Origin: Sphaerulina vaccinii
Lineage: Eukaryota > Ascomycota > Dothideomycetes > Mycosphaerellales > Mycosphaerellaceae
Length of the DNA: 64,000 nucleotides
Direction of reading: 5' to 3'
NCBI GenBank assembly: GCA_022570795.1
Contig: JAKUDP010000012.1
Location: 1,116,001-1,180,000, forward strand
The notes below the pieces were generated by a model, which was given only the letters and a program-made list of their open reading frames with translations, did no database searches and had not been told where the DNA came from. The position numbers and the translations under genes were made by a program. Of the stretch, positions 47,702 to 57,050 are shown in pieces; position 1 is the first letter of the stretch; every line of letters starts with the position of its first letter.

Positions 47702-49309
47702 ATGGTCTGGAAAATACCATGCCTGCCTCGGCCTGGACGAAACAAGCTTGGGAACAAGGTTGTGGAGCAAATATGGGGACAAAACTCTGTATGTACGGCA
47801 TACTATATCACCAAGCCAGTACTTCACTTCCCTTCCCTTGCTCGACTCTTTCTTCTCTTGCATCTGCCCAATGAGATCAGCGCTCGCGTTCACGCTCCGC
47901 TCCCAGAACTCATCGCTTGGGTGGGCAACACGACTCGCTATAGTTACGGCTGTAACAGCGATGGCGATTCCTGGCTCTGGGAGCAAAGCGACGAGTTCTG
48001 CATCGCACTCCAGAAAGACTTCCTCGCGCTTTGTGAGCGACCCTACTTTGGACGCTTATGGATTGCGCAAGAGCTGCATGCTGGAGGACCGCGTGTGTGG
48101 GTCTTGTGTGGTATTCATAAAATGTCCTGGCAGTCACTGCAAGCATATGGTGAGACGCTCAAGTTTATAGTGGGGAGCCGTAAGGGAGTTCCATATCTTA
48201 CGGTTAAAAATGACCGCATGCAGCGACTTGCCTCCCTGACAAGTGACAAGCAGGCCTCTTTCGATGAGCTGCATTCCACATTCTATCTGTCCTGCCAGGA
48301 TGACCGTGATCGAGTGTATGCGACACTCCGTATCATCAATTGGCAGGGACTAGGTGTACAGCGGCTTCAGCCAGATTACACGAAGAGTGCCTTTCAGATC
48401 CTTGTTCAGATGGCGACGATGGCAAAAGCAGCCCAACCACTTCATGGAGATACTAAATTCGATGCGGAAAAGCTATCTAAGCTGATGCGTGCATTGAGAA
48501 TCACGGCTCACGACCCTCTATTGGTACACTTCATTTCTCGAGATGCCAAAGATGGCACTAGATCTGGTGGCAGTATCTATGAGTGGCCAATCGAATTTGG
48601 TTGCCGAGCTGTACTCAACAAGATCTGCAAGTCCAATGACGAGCGCCCTCCCAATGGCTCACGCTACGAGGTCTCCTCCACGCGACCACCCGAAGACGAT
48701 AGCCTGAGCTGGAGCTCATGGCACAAACCCAGTTCACCTGAGCTGGTGAATGTGCGTCATCGGATTCTTGAAGATCAGGATGTAACTTATGGTTATGGCT
48801 GGCCCGGTCTAGAGTTGACAAAGTATGAGGAATATGCTGTTCCAACGCTCGCTGCAGTTGGTGATGCAATCTTGAGTCTCGCCCTAGAAGACCTTGAAAG
48901 TCCCGTCTTGGTCATGCGCATGAGTTCGTGTTCAGAAGAGGCTAGTATCATCGGCCACGCTCGACGCCTCAGGGCATGGACGGATAGAGAAGACCCGCCA
49001 CGCAAGGCTTACCCAGGAGGTTATGGCTTTTATCGAGCCACAATGGAAGCCACAGTGGAGGAGATGATCAGCTTCCTTTTCCCAACTTATGGTCACAAAA
49101 GTGATCTTGGCATCGAGCCTTTTGCCTTCAAGATCCCAAAAATCGTTCCTATCGTCCAAGATCGCGATGAAGACACACATGGCGATGATATCGCTTGGGA
49201 ACTCATGGATCTAATGGAGCTTGACGACCGGGAACCTCCGGAGGGGATTGAGATGGTGCCAAACATATTCCCGACATCAACTGGCGATCGCTTCAGCGAC
49301 GATTTGTGA
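47702..49309 (+). CDS. HET-domain-related protein, N-terminal part of the domain not recognisable (535 aa)
   Basis: Residues about 100-155 carry the second half of a heterokaryon-incompatibility (HET) domain: FLALCERPYFGRLWIAQEL followed by PRVWVLCG and SWQSLQAYGETL, matching the RPWFxRxWVxQE...CG...W pattern. The usual first half (YxALSYxWG) cannot be seen upstream, so the domain is either divergent or truncated at its start. The rest (about 160-535) is a helical C-terminal region with an acidic tail and no second domain that I recognise. HET proteins trigger cell death on non-self recognition in filamentous fungi. Intronless and intact. Function beyond the family is inference. Confidence 0.7.
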   Translation: MVWKIPCLPRPGRNKLGNKVVEQIWGQNSVCTAYYITKPVLHFPSLARLFLLLHLPNEISARVHAPLPELIAWVGNTTRYSYGCNSDGDSWLWEQSDEFCIALQKDFLALCERPYFGRLWIAQELHAGGPRVWVLCGIHKMSWQSLQAYGETLKFIVGSRKGVPYLTVKNDRMQRLASLTSDKQASFDELHSTFYLSCQDDRDRVYATLRIINWQGLGVQRLQPDYTKSAFQILVQMATMAKAAQPLHGDTKFDAEKLSKLMRALRITAHDPLLVHFISRDAKDGTRSGGSIYEWPIEFGCRAVLNKICKSNDERPPNGSRYEVSSTRPPEDDSLSWSSWHKPSSPELVNVRHRILEDQDVTYGYGWPGLELTKYEEYAVPTLAAVGDAILSLALEDLESPVLVMRMSSCSEEASIIGHARRLRAWTDREDPPRKAYPGGYGFYRATMEATVEEMISFLFPTYGHKSDLGIEPFAFKIPKIVPIVQDRDEDTHGDDIAWELMDLMELDDREPPEGIEMVPNIFPTSTGDRFSDDL

Positions 49310-49473
49310 GTGCTGCGGAGAAGCAGTAAGATTGGCTCAGGAGAACAGACCCTGCCGCCATCGAGGCGACTCGTGTCACTTCAAGAATGCGCTCTTCTTG
49401 AGGTTGACCTTCCGGCAAAGTCGATAGCATGATTGACCCTATGATGAATAGAACACGTACCTGGTCGACACTA

Positions 49474-49592
49474 GTGTCAATCAATCTCACTCCTATCTTC
49501 TTCATGGTCTTCATGGTCCACTATGTCCGCCTTTCTGAACACCTTTAAGCGTCGAGTCCACAGTCTGCCAATTGAAGCGTTCTTCGCAAGTA
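49474..49592 (+). repeat. Direct repeat copy A flanking the RING-like gene
   Basis: About 119 bp repeated in the same orientation at 50466-50575 on the other side of the small RING-like gene (about 75-80 percent identical by eye). Inside it a small frame starts at 49523 (MSAFLNTFKRRVHSLPIEAF, 34 codons to a TAA, with a GTAAGT donor-like site overlapping the stop). The peptide is conserved in the other copy. Confidence 0.7.
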
Positions 49593-49659
49593 CCAAAGCG
49601 GCGAATGTTGCCCGTCATTCGAAGTAAGTCCAAACTTATTCCTCGATGAACCATCAGCG

Positions 49660-49897
49660 CCATTGTCCGGGCCATCAACAGCTACTACTTCACGACAAAG
49701 CCCAGTGGCTGCTCTTTGAGCTCTTTCTGCAAGTACAAAGCCATTGTGACTTCTTTGAGTACCTCGAGGCATTGTATACCATTGTCCGTACAAACAAACA
49801 GCTGCTGTTCTCACGACAAAGCCTAGCGACTGCTCTTTGAGCCCTTTCTGCCAGTACAAAACCATTGTAACTTCTTTGTGTGCCTCATAGGCATTGT
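49660..49897. repeat. 119-bp imperfect tandem duplication
   Basis: Unit 1 at 49660-49778 and unit 2 at 49779-49897 both begin ccattgtccg and share cacgacaaagcc and gctctttgag words throughout. No coding function was seen. It lies in the upstream region of the RING-like gene. Confidence 0.8.
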
Positions 49898-49980
49898 ACA
49901 AATGTCTCCTACTCGTCCCATAGACTGATCCTTTCCATACCCTTCTCTTACTTCTTTTCCCCCCTCAAGCAGATCCCATA

Positions 49981-50364
49981 ATGTCTACAGAGCACATAAT
50001 GTCTGGGGAGCAGGAACTCCCCTTCAAGTCCGAATTCCTCGAGTTTGAGCTGGTCTCACACTCCGGGCCAGAAGGACGCTGTGCGATCTGCTTCGACTAC
50101 GACGTTCAACTCGTCACGACTGGCGAGGCTTGTAGATGTCGCAAGCAGCTTTACTGTCGTCCATGTCTTACGAAGTGGTTCGAGGACAACAATCACTGCC
50201 TCACATGTCATGATCGACTCTTCGAGGACGATCCTACAGAAGAGTATTGGAAAGCTTATCAGCGGAGTTTGATCGATCCCGCAGATCCGAGCTCCGTGCA
50301 GAGGGCTATAGATACTGCTATGTGGAGATGGGAGATGTGGGACACGCTCTTTGGGTCAAGGTAG
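49981..50364 (+). CDS. Small RING-like zinc-binding protein (127 aa)
   Basis: Four cysteine pairs at C34-C37, C51-C53, C59-C62 and C73-C76 give a compact cross-brace-like cluster (CAIC, CRC, CRPC, CLTC), followed by an acidic helix-forming tail. The spacing resembles a RING finger, but every ligand is cysteine and the usual C-x-H pair is C-x-C. It is probably a protein-interaction or ubiquitin-ligase-type module, although no E3 activity can be claimed. It starts at the ATG at 49981. A second in-frame ATG seven codons later is also possible. The gene is bracketed by a 110-120 bp direct repeat. Confidence 0.7.
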   Translation: MSTEHIMSGEQELPFKSEFLEFELVSHSGPEGRCAICFDYDVQLVTTGEACRCRKQLYCRPCLTKWFEDNNHCLTCHDRLFEDDPTEEYWKAYQRSLIDPADPSSVQRAIDTAMWRWEMWDTLFGSR

Positions 50365-50465
50365 TCGTTTCGGGTTTCCTGGTGGAGTTGGGTAAGGAGG
50401 TAAGTCTTGTAGGTCAAAGGTAGGTCTTCAGTATGCAGCGCTGGTCGCTGGTTCTTTCCAATGCA

Positions 50466-50575
50466 GTGTCAATCAATCTCATTCCTGTCTTCATCATGGC
50501 CCATTGTATCCGCGTTTCTGAACGTCCGCAAGCGTCGAACTCATAGTCTGCCTGTCAAAGCGTTCTTCGCAAGTA
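50466..50575 (+). repeat. Direct repeat copy B flanking the RING-like gene
   Basis: Copy of 49474-49592. One frame reads SAFLNVRKRRTHSLPVKAFF, close to the copy A peptide and of equal length with no indel, although this copy has lost the aligned start codon. It lies just beyond the 3' end of the GMC oxidoreductase gene. Confidence 0.7.
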
Positions 50576-50609
50576 TCATACTCTCGATATTTGCCGTATC
50601 CCATCAATT

Positions 50610-52488
50610 CTACACATACTCTTCACAAATCAGATCCGCCGCCTTCTCTGCAATAGCATAAACAGCCGTGATGATGTTACCTCGGGGTATGATAGGTATA
50701 ACGCTAGCATCCACGACTCTGACATTGGCCAATCCATAAACCTTCAGTCGATCATTAACGACACCGCCGAGATCTTCCGACGTCATTGAACAAGTCCCGC
50801 AAGGATGATAGTTCGTTCCGGCATACTGTTGACAGATGGCTTTGCAGTCTTCTAGAGAATCCAATGATCTGTTTGCAGGGAGGAATTCGCCACCAGGCAG
50901 GATGTATCTTGCAAGAGAGGAAGCTTTACTCAAAGCGCTTGTTGCTTTCTGCAATGAGAGTGCATGGATGTGGAGGTCGAGAGGATGAGAGTAGTAGTTG
51001 AAGTTGATAAGTGGTTTGTCTGAGATGTCTCTTGATCTGATGTGCACACTTCCGCGAGACAGTGGATGACTGAGCATTGAGTTTACGCCAATGGGCTTAT
51101 TGGTCGGCTTCGACGTAGGAGATGCTGCGGGTAATGTAGGAGGGGCAGCTGGATCGAAATCTCCTCGTCTCCGACTCATGAATGTGGTCGTGACCGCTTC
51201 TGTGGGAGAGAATACTATGTTTCGAATGTATTCGTTTCTGAGTCGCTCGAACTTAGACTTTCCAGCAGCTTTCTCCATCCATAACGCTTGCAATACCCTT
51301 TTGTCTATTACGCTCAGGAACGGAGCAAGAGGCAAGACTGCGAATGATCGAACAGCAAACTCAGCCCATGGTCCGGAGCGGGATTCTTCATAGAGCCGTC
51401 GTGCTTTTGCTTCATCCATAGGTGGCACTGGATCAGCTTCTGCCGTCCCCTCGAACGAAATAGCAGCACGGATGTGGTCTTGTAAGTTCTCGCCGACATT
51501 CTTGTTGGGATGAATGACTTCGATGCCGATGTCCTTCAGTAAGTCTGGCTCACCAATCCCGGAGAGCTCCAAGATTTGTGGCGAAGCAAATGCTCCAGCG
51601 GCGAGGATGACTTCTTTGCGGACGTGGGCATATCTCGTCTTCTCATTCTGCCGATAATGCACGCCAAGAGCAGGTGAGGTCTGAGACGGCCCAGTCTTGT
51701 TACCAAACTCAATCTTTTCAACAAGTGCATCGGTGATGACATGCAGATTTGATCGCTTGCTGAGAGTCTCTTTCGAGAGATACGCGACACCTGCATGACT
51801 TCTTTCTCGAGTATCGTCTGTGATGTGAGCGTGGGAGATGTAGCCACCCAGCGCTTCTCCATCTAATGGGTCCTTGGTGTTCTCCAGGTTCAGCTCGTGA
51901 AAGCTCTCCACCCAGGCACGTTGTAGGACGCTCACATTGGAAGACAGCGATGCCTGTATCGGGCCAGCTTCATCACTCGGATGGCTGACTACTGGCAGAT
52001 CAAATGCAGCTCTCGTTTCGCAGACAGTATTGAACCTGCGAAAGTACTTGGCAAGCCCATTCCAGTCCCACCCTTCGTTGCCAAGAGATGCCCAAACATC
52101 GATACCGGCTCGATTAGGATAGATCAATGCAAAGCTGTTGATGGCACTGCTGCCACCTAGAACTTTGCCTCTCGGATGTCTGAGAACACGATTGTTGAGG
52201 CCGGCCTCAGGGGCTGTTGCGTATCTCCAATCGAACTCATCGGTGTAAAGTAGCGTCCCGCATAGCCCGGGAGTGTAGACACGTTCATCTTGTGTTCGAT
52301 CTTCGCCTGCTTCTAGTACAAGAACTGAGAGGTGAGGTAGTCTCTCGCTGAGTCTGGCAGCTAACACGCAACCGGCAGTTCCTACAACAGTCAGCTGGGA
52401 GACCTCGTGGTACGAGGATCGCTTCTATACCGCCGCCAATGATTATGAAGTCGAAGGTCGACTGTTCTTCTTGTACTTGTTCGGTCAT
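50610..52488 (-). CDS. GMC family FAD-dependent oxidoreductase (609 aa, one intron)
   Basis: Oxidises an alcohol-type substrate using FAD (aryl-alcohol oxidase / choline-dehydrogenase-like group). The substrate is unknown. Exon 1 is 52431-52488 (starts MTEQVQEEQSTFDFIIIGG). A 49-nt intron at 52382-52430 has GTATAG donor, GCTGAC branch site and TGTAG acceptor. Exon 2 is 52381-50610. Splicing restores the FAD-binding GGGTAGCVLAARL motif. The GMC signature HPRGKVLGGSSAIN follows at about 85-98. The second signature (AAGAFASPQILELSGIG) is in the middle, and the active-site NYHPCGTCSM plus VVDASVIPIIPRGN is near the C-terminus. No secretion signal is present, so it is probably intracellular. Confidence 0.93.
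52382..52430 (-). other. Intron of the GMC oxidoreductase gene
   Basis: GT...AG boundaries, a GCTGAC branch point about 9 nt before the acceptor, and restoration of the GxGxxG nucleotide-binding motif on removal. It is a typical short Pezizomycotina intron. Confidence 0.9.
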
Positions 52489-53130
52489 CGTGAGCAATGG
52501 ACAGTCTCTCGGAACTTCTTACTATAGTCGCCGTCGATGTCTTATAGTCGCCGGAGCAGGTAGCATGAGGCTGTTATTCCCTGTTACATTATGCGGCTTA
52601 TCGCTCTCTAGCCACACGAACGAGGCGAAGGATTCGTGGCTGATGTTCGGTATAGAGCTTCCCGAGTGGTTTACAGACCGAAGTCTGCGGAGCGGACGTG
52701 TCGCCTTCCTCTTTGGCCCTCGCTTGGATAGCTTGCGGTCGACTGAGAAAGCGTCGATGACTTGCGTGTCCATATCGATTAGGAGAAGAAAGGAAGGAGG
52801 AGGGAGATTAAAGAAAGCCTTGCTCAGAGATCCTTGGCAGATTTGGCCTTGGCCTTCTCGCCATTCTTCTCCTCTTCCTCTTCCTCAACAACATCATATG
52901 TACAAATTGTCATTGACGCTCAAGAGCGTTCTGTATCATTGTTGCAGACTGCCGAATCAGGAAGGTCACAACAGCTAAGATCATAAGGCAGCAGTATAAC
53001 ATTTTGGTAAGGATTATTTAGGCTGACTCACGCCACGAAGCGATACCAGCTCAGTGCCGGCCTTCATAACATTGAGATAAGCCCACACTCATCGAAAGAC
53101 ATCCAAGCACCGCATAACCTACCAGTAAGC
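52489..53130. other. Intergenic, possible small minus-strand gene not resolved
   Basis: Region between the divergent GMC and aldolase genes. On the minus strand, 52824-52913 encodes a 29-residue acidic/lysine-rich stretch starting MTICTYDVVEEEEEE and ending KSAKDL. Further upstream near 53067 a start (MKAGTELVSLRG) is followed by a GTGAGT donor-like site. I could not join these with convincing exons. An 83-codon frame at 52522-52773 is also without recognisable similarity. A small spliced gene may exist here. Confidence 0.35.
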
Positions 53131-54474
53131 ATGTCCGATGCAGAGAAGCAAGATGGAGCTCCAATCCAGCTATGCTACTTCAAGCCTCCCTTGACAGCCG
53201 CAGGAACATTCGAAAGGACAGCTCGGTATGCTCGAGATCCGGCAGCATATCTCATCGACACTCTGGGCGAGGGACAGTTCGACTCGAGAAAGTCTTCCCT
53301 GATCCTCCCAGACAAGGTCGATCTGGATTCCTACGGCAGAGGTTCCCACAAACAGAACTTCGAAAAGAAGATCGCCGCCCACTTCGGCAAAAACGAAGGA
53401 CTCTTCTTCTTGACTGGCACACAAGCACAAGCCGCCACTCTCAAAGTCCACTGCGAGCGAGCAGGACGAAATATCGTAGCCTGGCACCATACAGCTCACC
53501 TGGAGATCGCAGAAGAAAGTGCTTGGAAACACCTATATCGCCTAGACAGGATACTTATCGGCAGTAAACCAGACCAACTACCAACTCTAGAAGACATCCA
53601 AGCTATCCTAGACCAACCAGAAGCATCACGCCCAGCAGTAATCCTCCTAGAAATCCCAAACCGTCCTCTCGGCTGTCAAACCTACACCTTCTCCGAACTG
53701 CAATCCATCTCTGCAGCTTGCAAAGCAGCAAATGTAGCTCTACACTGCGATGGCGCTAGGATTTGGGAAATAGAACCCTTCTACGCTCCTCACACACTCG
53801 CCGAACTGGGTTCCCTCTTTGACTCAATATACGTCAGCTTTTATAAAGCCTTAAGAGGCATTACTGGCGCCATGGTAATGCAAAACGACATATCCTTTAT
53901 CCAAGACCTTACAATCTGGCAAAGAAGAACAGGCGGGAATGCATATACTCTAGGTTATGAGATTGTAGATTGTGAAAGGGCATTTAATGAGATGGCTGGA
54001 ACGTTTGCGACGAAAAGGGAGAAGACGATTAGGGTTGTGCGAAAGATCCGTGACTGTACTGCGGACTTCAAGAACGCAGATGATAAGGCTATTGTGACTT
54101 TCATGCCGGAAGTGCCGACTTGTTATGAAATGAATACTTATTTTCATGGGTATACCGAGCAGGAATTATTGGATGCTAGGGATAAGGTACGGGAGAAGAT
54201 AAATGTTAGGGTGTTTGAGAGGACTGGGACGAACAAGTTACCTGATGAGATGTTTGCTGAGGCGAGAGCTGCTGTGCTGAGTGCTGGGACTGAAGCCAAG
54301 TCAACGACACAAAAGAGTGATGATGTTGATGCACTACCTGTGCACCGCAGCGGCTTGACACGTTTCATCGGGTGGCGGATTGCACCAGAGATCGAGCATG
54401 TTGAGGATGATGTGTTTGTGAATGCTTATGTTGGGCTTTGCAAGGAGTTGAAAAGCTTTGATACAAACGTATAA
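53131..54474 (+). CDS. Threonine aldolase / beta-eliminating lyase family PLP enzyme (447 aa)
   Basis: Fold-type I PLP enzyme of the threonine-aldolase/beta-eliminating-lyase family, expected to act on beta-hydroxy or other amino acids (for example threonine to glycine plus acetaldehyde). The exact substrate is unknown. The N-terminal SYGRG and GLFFLTGTQAQ motifs are followed by HHTAHLEIAEE (ring-stacking His), LHCDGARIWE (PLP-nitrogen Asp) and the Schiff-base lysine K239 in VSFYKALRG. In classical threonine aldolases this last box is SxSKGL, so SFYKAL is a variant. Start ATG at 53131, no introns. Divergent from the GMC gene. Confidence 0.87.
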   Translation: MSDAEKQDGAPIQLCYFKPPLTAAGTFERTARYARDPAAYLIDTLGEGQFDSRKSSLILPDKVDLDSYGRGSHKQNFEKKIAAHFGKNEGLFFLTGTQAQAATLKVHCERAGRNIVAWHHTAHLEIAEESAWKHLYRLDRILIGSKPDQLPTLEDIQAILDQPEASRPAVILLEIPNRPLGCQTYTFSELQSISAACKAANVALHCDGARIWEIEPFYAPHTLAELGSLFDSIYVSFYKALRGITGAMVMQNDISFIQDLTIWQRRTGGNAYTLGYEIVDCERAFNEMAGTFATKREKTIRVVRKIRDCTADFKNADDKAIVTFMPEVPTCYEMNTYFHGYTEQELLDARDKVREKINVRVFERTGTNKLPDEMFAEARAAVLSAGTEAKSTTQKSDDVDALPVHRSGLTRFIGWRIAPEIEHVEDDVFVNAYVGLCKELKSFDTNV

Positions 54475-55347
54475 TTGCATCCGAGAAGTCGCAAAGTTAG
54501 TTGACAGCAAGCCACTGTCTCTCAGCCTTACTGCTATTGTAGCATCTAGACCACGACTGCGAGCTCGGGAGCACGGTAGCAATGATTCCCAGGAGAGATC
54601 TCTAGGATTCGAAGTGAGAAGATATCCCTCTATTGTTGACAATCGACCACTTAACATAGGGATTGTATCCGCTGTCTACAGATCTGTCGCAAAGAACTGA
54701 AGAATCCTGGCCGAGGACTGCAGAAGATTCCTGTGGGATTTTGCTGCAAGTGGTGCTGTCGTAGGGAGTGCTGCTACATATCGACGCAGTGTAGTTGTCT
54801 CCTTGGCCATATGTCTAACATATGGTGCCGATTTGAGACTGCGCAGACTTGAGGACCGATGGGAAAGCCGGACTTGTGACGACGATGTACGGACAGTCAG
54901 CTAGGAAGACCTTGGGGGAACCGGCGATCATCGTGAAGGAAAATGTCGTGACCTCGGACCACGTCAGAACCCACGTCGTCGTCAGCGATTGCTCTCTGAT
55001 AACGCGAGCTATTGACATCGGACCATGATTGCAACCCCACTAGCGCGGTAGTGATCTATTTGAGAGAATCATCACTCATCTGATGTCGACATAGTCAAAA
55101 CAAGAATCTTGCTGGACAGCTGTCTTTCAAACTCTTCAACTTCCAATCCTATCTAGCGTCAGCTATGCCAGTACCATCCACTAGGCCATCACAGCTGTTT
55201 GATCATGTAAGAGGAATCATGCTTATAGCTTACCGCTAGCTGGATATCCTTCACTCTTTCGAAGTCCGTTCCCAAAAAGTCAGAGGTCGAATCCCCCTCT
55301 CCTAGCGAAGTTTACATATTCAACACAGAACTCATCTCCTCCAACAG
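54475..55347. other. Intergenic before ncRNA array 2
   Basis: No gene seen. It contains a short perfect hairpin (54807-54825) and, at about 55233-55313, a stretch ending in gaggtcgaatcc that resembles a tRNA B box, with cgctag/ctagcg at its ends. It does not fold into a proper tRNA, so it is at best a tRNA relic. Confidence 0.45.
54807..54825. repeat. Short perfect hairpin
   Basis: ccatatgt and acatatgg separated by cta form an 8-bp stem with a 3-nt loop about 330 bp after the aldolase stop. It could be a foldback or a protein site. A role in transcript ending is not shown. Confidence 0.5.
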
Positions 55348-55499
55348 TCGTTCTTGGTATAGCGGTCTATCAGTAAGTCGTTCGATGATCTGATGCTTGG
55401 ACGCTAACAGCGCCTCAGGAAAGTTGCCGATGGCAAATGCCATCCATCTTCTTGTTGGCATGATTGTCTCGTGACGGGGGCGATTGTTTTGCCTTTTGC
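55348..55499 (+). ncRNA. Unidentified structured RNA unit 6 (first of array 2)
   Basis: Starts tcgttcttggtatagcgg. Stem 1 is GGTA/TATC, the same compensatory type as unit 5. It then has GTAAGTCG and a paired CTTGGAC. Stem 3 is GATGGC/GCCATC with loop AAAT (perfect). The 3' motif gggggcgattgttttgcc is followed directly by ttttg. tacatatt lies about 34 nt upstream. Confidence 0.68.
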
Positions 55500-55558
55500 A
55501 CCCCCGAATCGATACGGATGGTGGTCTATATGCGATTCTGATATGTGATATGCAATGA

Positions 55559-55725
55559 TCGTCCGTGGTGTAGCGGTATGTCAGTAAATCATTCGTTACT
55601 CTGAATGCTTGGCCTCTGACAATAACTTGCGGAGATGCTCAATGCCAAATGACATTGGTTTAGCACGACTTGCGTATCGTCCGTATGACAGTGGCGATTG
55701 TTTTGTCCCTTATATTCTTCTTTTG
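55559..55725 (+). ncRNA. Unidentified structured RNA unit 7
   Basis: Starts tcgtccgtggtgtagcgg. Stem 2 is CATTC/GAATG, a different sequence but still paired. Stem 3 is CAATG/CATTG, closed further by TGCT/AGCA. The 3' motif is gtggcgattgttttgtcc followed by ttcttttgc. TATATG lies about 32 nt upstream. Confidence 0.7.
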
Positions 55726-55786
55726 CACACCAGCTACATGGCTGATGACACTCTATATACAAGCCCAGATTGTTAGCTATGAACGA

Positions 55787-55948
55787 TCGTCCGTGGTCTA
55801 GTGGCAGGGCAGTAAGTCGCAGTCATCATGCTGTGCTGTGAGCAAGAACTCCGATATTATGGTACCACGATTCTTTTCGTGTACCCGCTATCTGCAGATT
55901 GAAGCCGCCTCTTAGGGCGATCGTTTTGCCCCTTGTGTCATCCTTTTG
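55787..55948 (+). ncRNA. Unidentified structured RNA unit 8
   Basis: Starts tcgtccgtggtctagtgg. Stem 2 is CGCAG/CTGTG with an 8-nt loop, a subtype shared with units 9, 10 and 14. The 3' motif is gggcgatcgttttgcccc followed by ccttttgc. TATATAC lies about 31 nt upstream (near 55755). Confidence 0.7.
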
Positions 55949-56009
55949 CGAGCCTGCTACATCGTCAATGGTAGTAGATATACTGGTCCAGAACTTCAGC
56001 TACCAACAG

Positions 56010-56175
56010 TCGTCCGTGGTCTAGTGGCAGGGGCAGTAAGTCGCAGTCATCACGCTGTGCTGCCAATATGAAATCTGCCAGTACTAACCCCTCGATAGTT
56101 GTCGTGGGTCATTGTACTTCTGAGGATCGGAGCCACCTGACAGGGCGATAGTTTTGCACTTGAATCTCTCTTTTG
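56010..56175 (+). ncRNA. Unidentified structured RNA unit 9
   Basis: Starts tcgtccgtggtctagtgg and is very similar to unit 8 over the first 50 nt (CGCAG/CTGTG stem), then unrelated in the middle. The 3' motif is agggcgatagttttgc followed by ctcttttgc. An atata element lies about 33 nt upstream. Confidence 0.7.
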
Positions 56176-56235
56176 CACAAGGCGACGTGGCCAATGGTAC
56201 TTTATATACGAGCCCAAATCACAGCTTCCCAACAG

Positions 56236-56384
56236 TCGTCCATGGTCTAGCAGTAGACCAGTAAGTCGCAGTCATTATGCTATGCTGTAACTCAGATATC
56301 TCACAGGGCGGGACTCCACGATGCTTGTCGTACAAACCACTCTGCTGGCAAAGTCGCTTGCTCGGGCGATTGTTTTGCCTTTTC
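56236..56384 (+). ncRNA. Unidentified structured RNA unit 10
   Basis: Starts tcgtccatggtctagcag. Stem 1 is a perfect GGTCT/AGACC. Stem 2 is CGCAG/CTATG, with one pair lost. The 3' motif ctcgggcgattgttttgcc is followed by tttt. TATATA lies about 31 nt upstream (56203-56208). Confidence 0.7.
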
Positions 56385-56447
56385 CTTCGAACATATGCTT
56401 GGCAGGTTGATGTACATCATTGGGTGAAATGAAAGCAGTCGTAATAG

Positions 56448-56606
56448 TCGTCCTGGGTCTAGTGGTATACCAGTAAGTCGTCAGCGAGTTGATGCTTGAT
56501 ACAAACAACCGTCCAGTGAGCGTTCGATGCCACCTGACATTGCATGGTGCTGTCGAGATTTGTCTGCAGACAGCGGCGATTGTTTTGCCTCGAGCTTTCA
56601 CTTTTG
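56448..56606 (+). ncRNA. Unidentified structured RNA unit 11
   Basis: Starts tcgtcctgggtctagtgg. The second stem is TCAG/TTGA within GTAAG/CTTGAT. The middle can form CACC/GGTG. The 3' motif gcggcgattgttttgcc is followed by cttttgc. The upstream element is weak here (tgtacatc). Confidence 0.68.
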
Positions 56607-56666
56607 CATGTCACCTCTCTCACAAACCAAGATTCATATATGATCCCGAATGACACCTCTCATCAG

Positions 56667-56933
56667 TCATCCTTGGTCTAGTGGTATGTCAGTAAGTCGT
56701 CGGCATAGCTGATGCCTGACATAGAGAGTAGCATTGACAGTATCTCAAGCCGAAAGACTTCATGTGCAGGCTCATAGCTCCGGTACCATCGGCAAGCGCG
56801 ATCGTTTTGCTTGAAAGAAGCCCACATACTCGCAGATATGAAGCCTCATGACTTCTCCAGAGACAGGGGCGATGAGCAATATAGACATGGAGGCTATTGT
56901 TTTGCACCTGTGAGCTCTCTTTTGAACTTCAGA
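56667..56933 (+). ncRNA. Unidentified structured RNA unit 12, with duplicated 3' motif
   Basis: Starts tcatccttggtctagtgg. Stem 2 is TCGGC/GCTGA with loop ATA. It carries two copies of the 3' motif (gcgatcgttttgc near 56798-56810 and ggctattgttttgc near 56892-56905, the second followed by ctcttttg). Either the RNA is longer here or a unit lacking its 5' half is fused to it. TATATG lies about 32 nt upstream. Confidence 0.6.
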
Positions 56934-57050
56934 TATAACAACATCTCCTCGAGATATCCTGGCGCTAGCTTGCTTGAAGTTGCTTCCGCTCGAGACAGTA
57001 GCTTGCCGGATGACCTTTATGTATTCTCCTCGAATCTGATGTTGTAATGG

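Larger units (their letters stand above)
49310..49980. other. Intergenic with a duplicated segment and a tandem repeat
   Basis: Holds the first copy of a dispersed duplication (49474-49592) and a 119-bp tandem duplication (49660-49897), both listed separately. The last 80 bp are pyrimidine-rich and probably form the promoter of the RING-like gene. Confidence 0.6.

Noticed and set aside
52439..52978. 179-codon plus-strand frame
   Set aside because: It overlaps the first exon of the GMC gene and the promoter region, with no domain similarity.
55233..55313. tRNA gene suggested by a gaggtcgaatcc B-box-like word
   Set aside because: The T loop has the wrong size, no proper D arm or anticodon arm forms, and the A box is missing. 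At best it is a relic.
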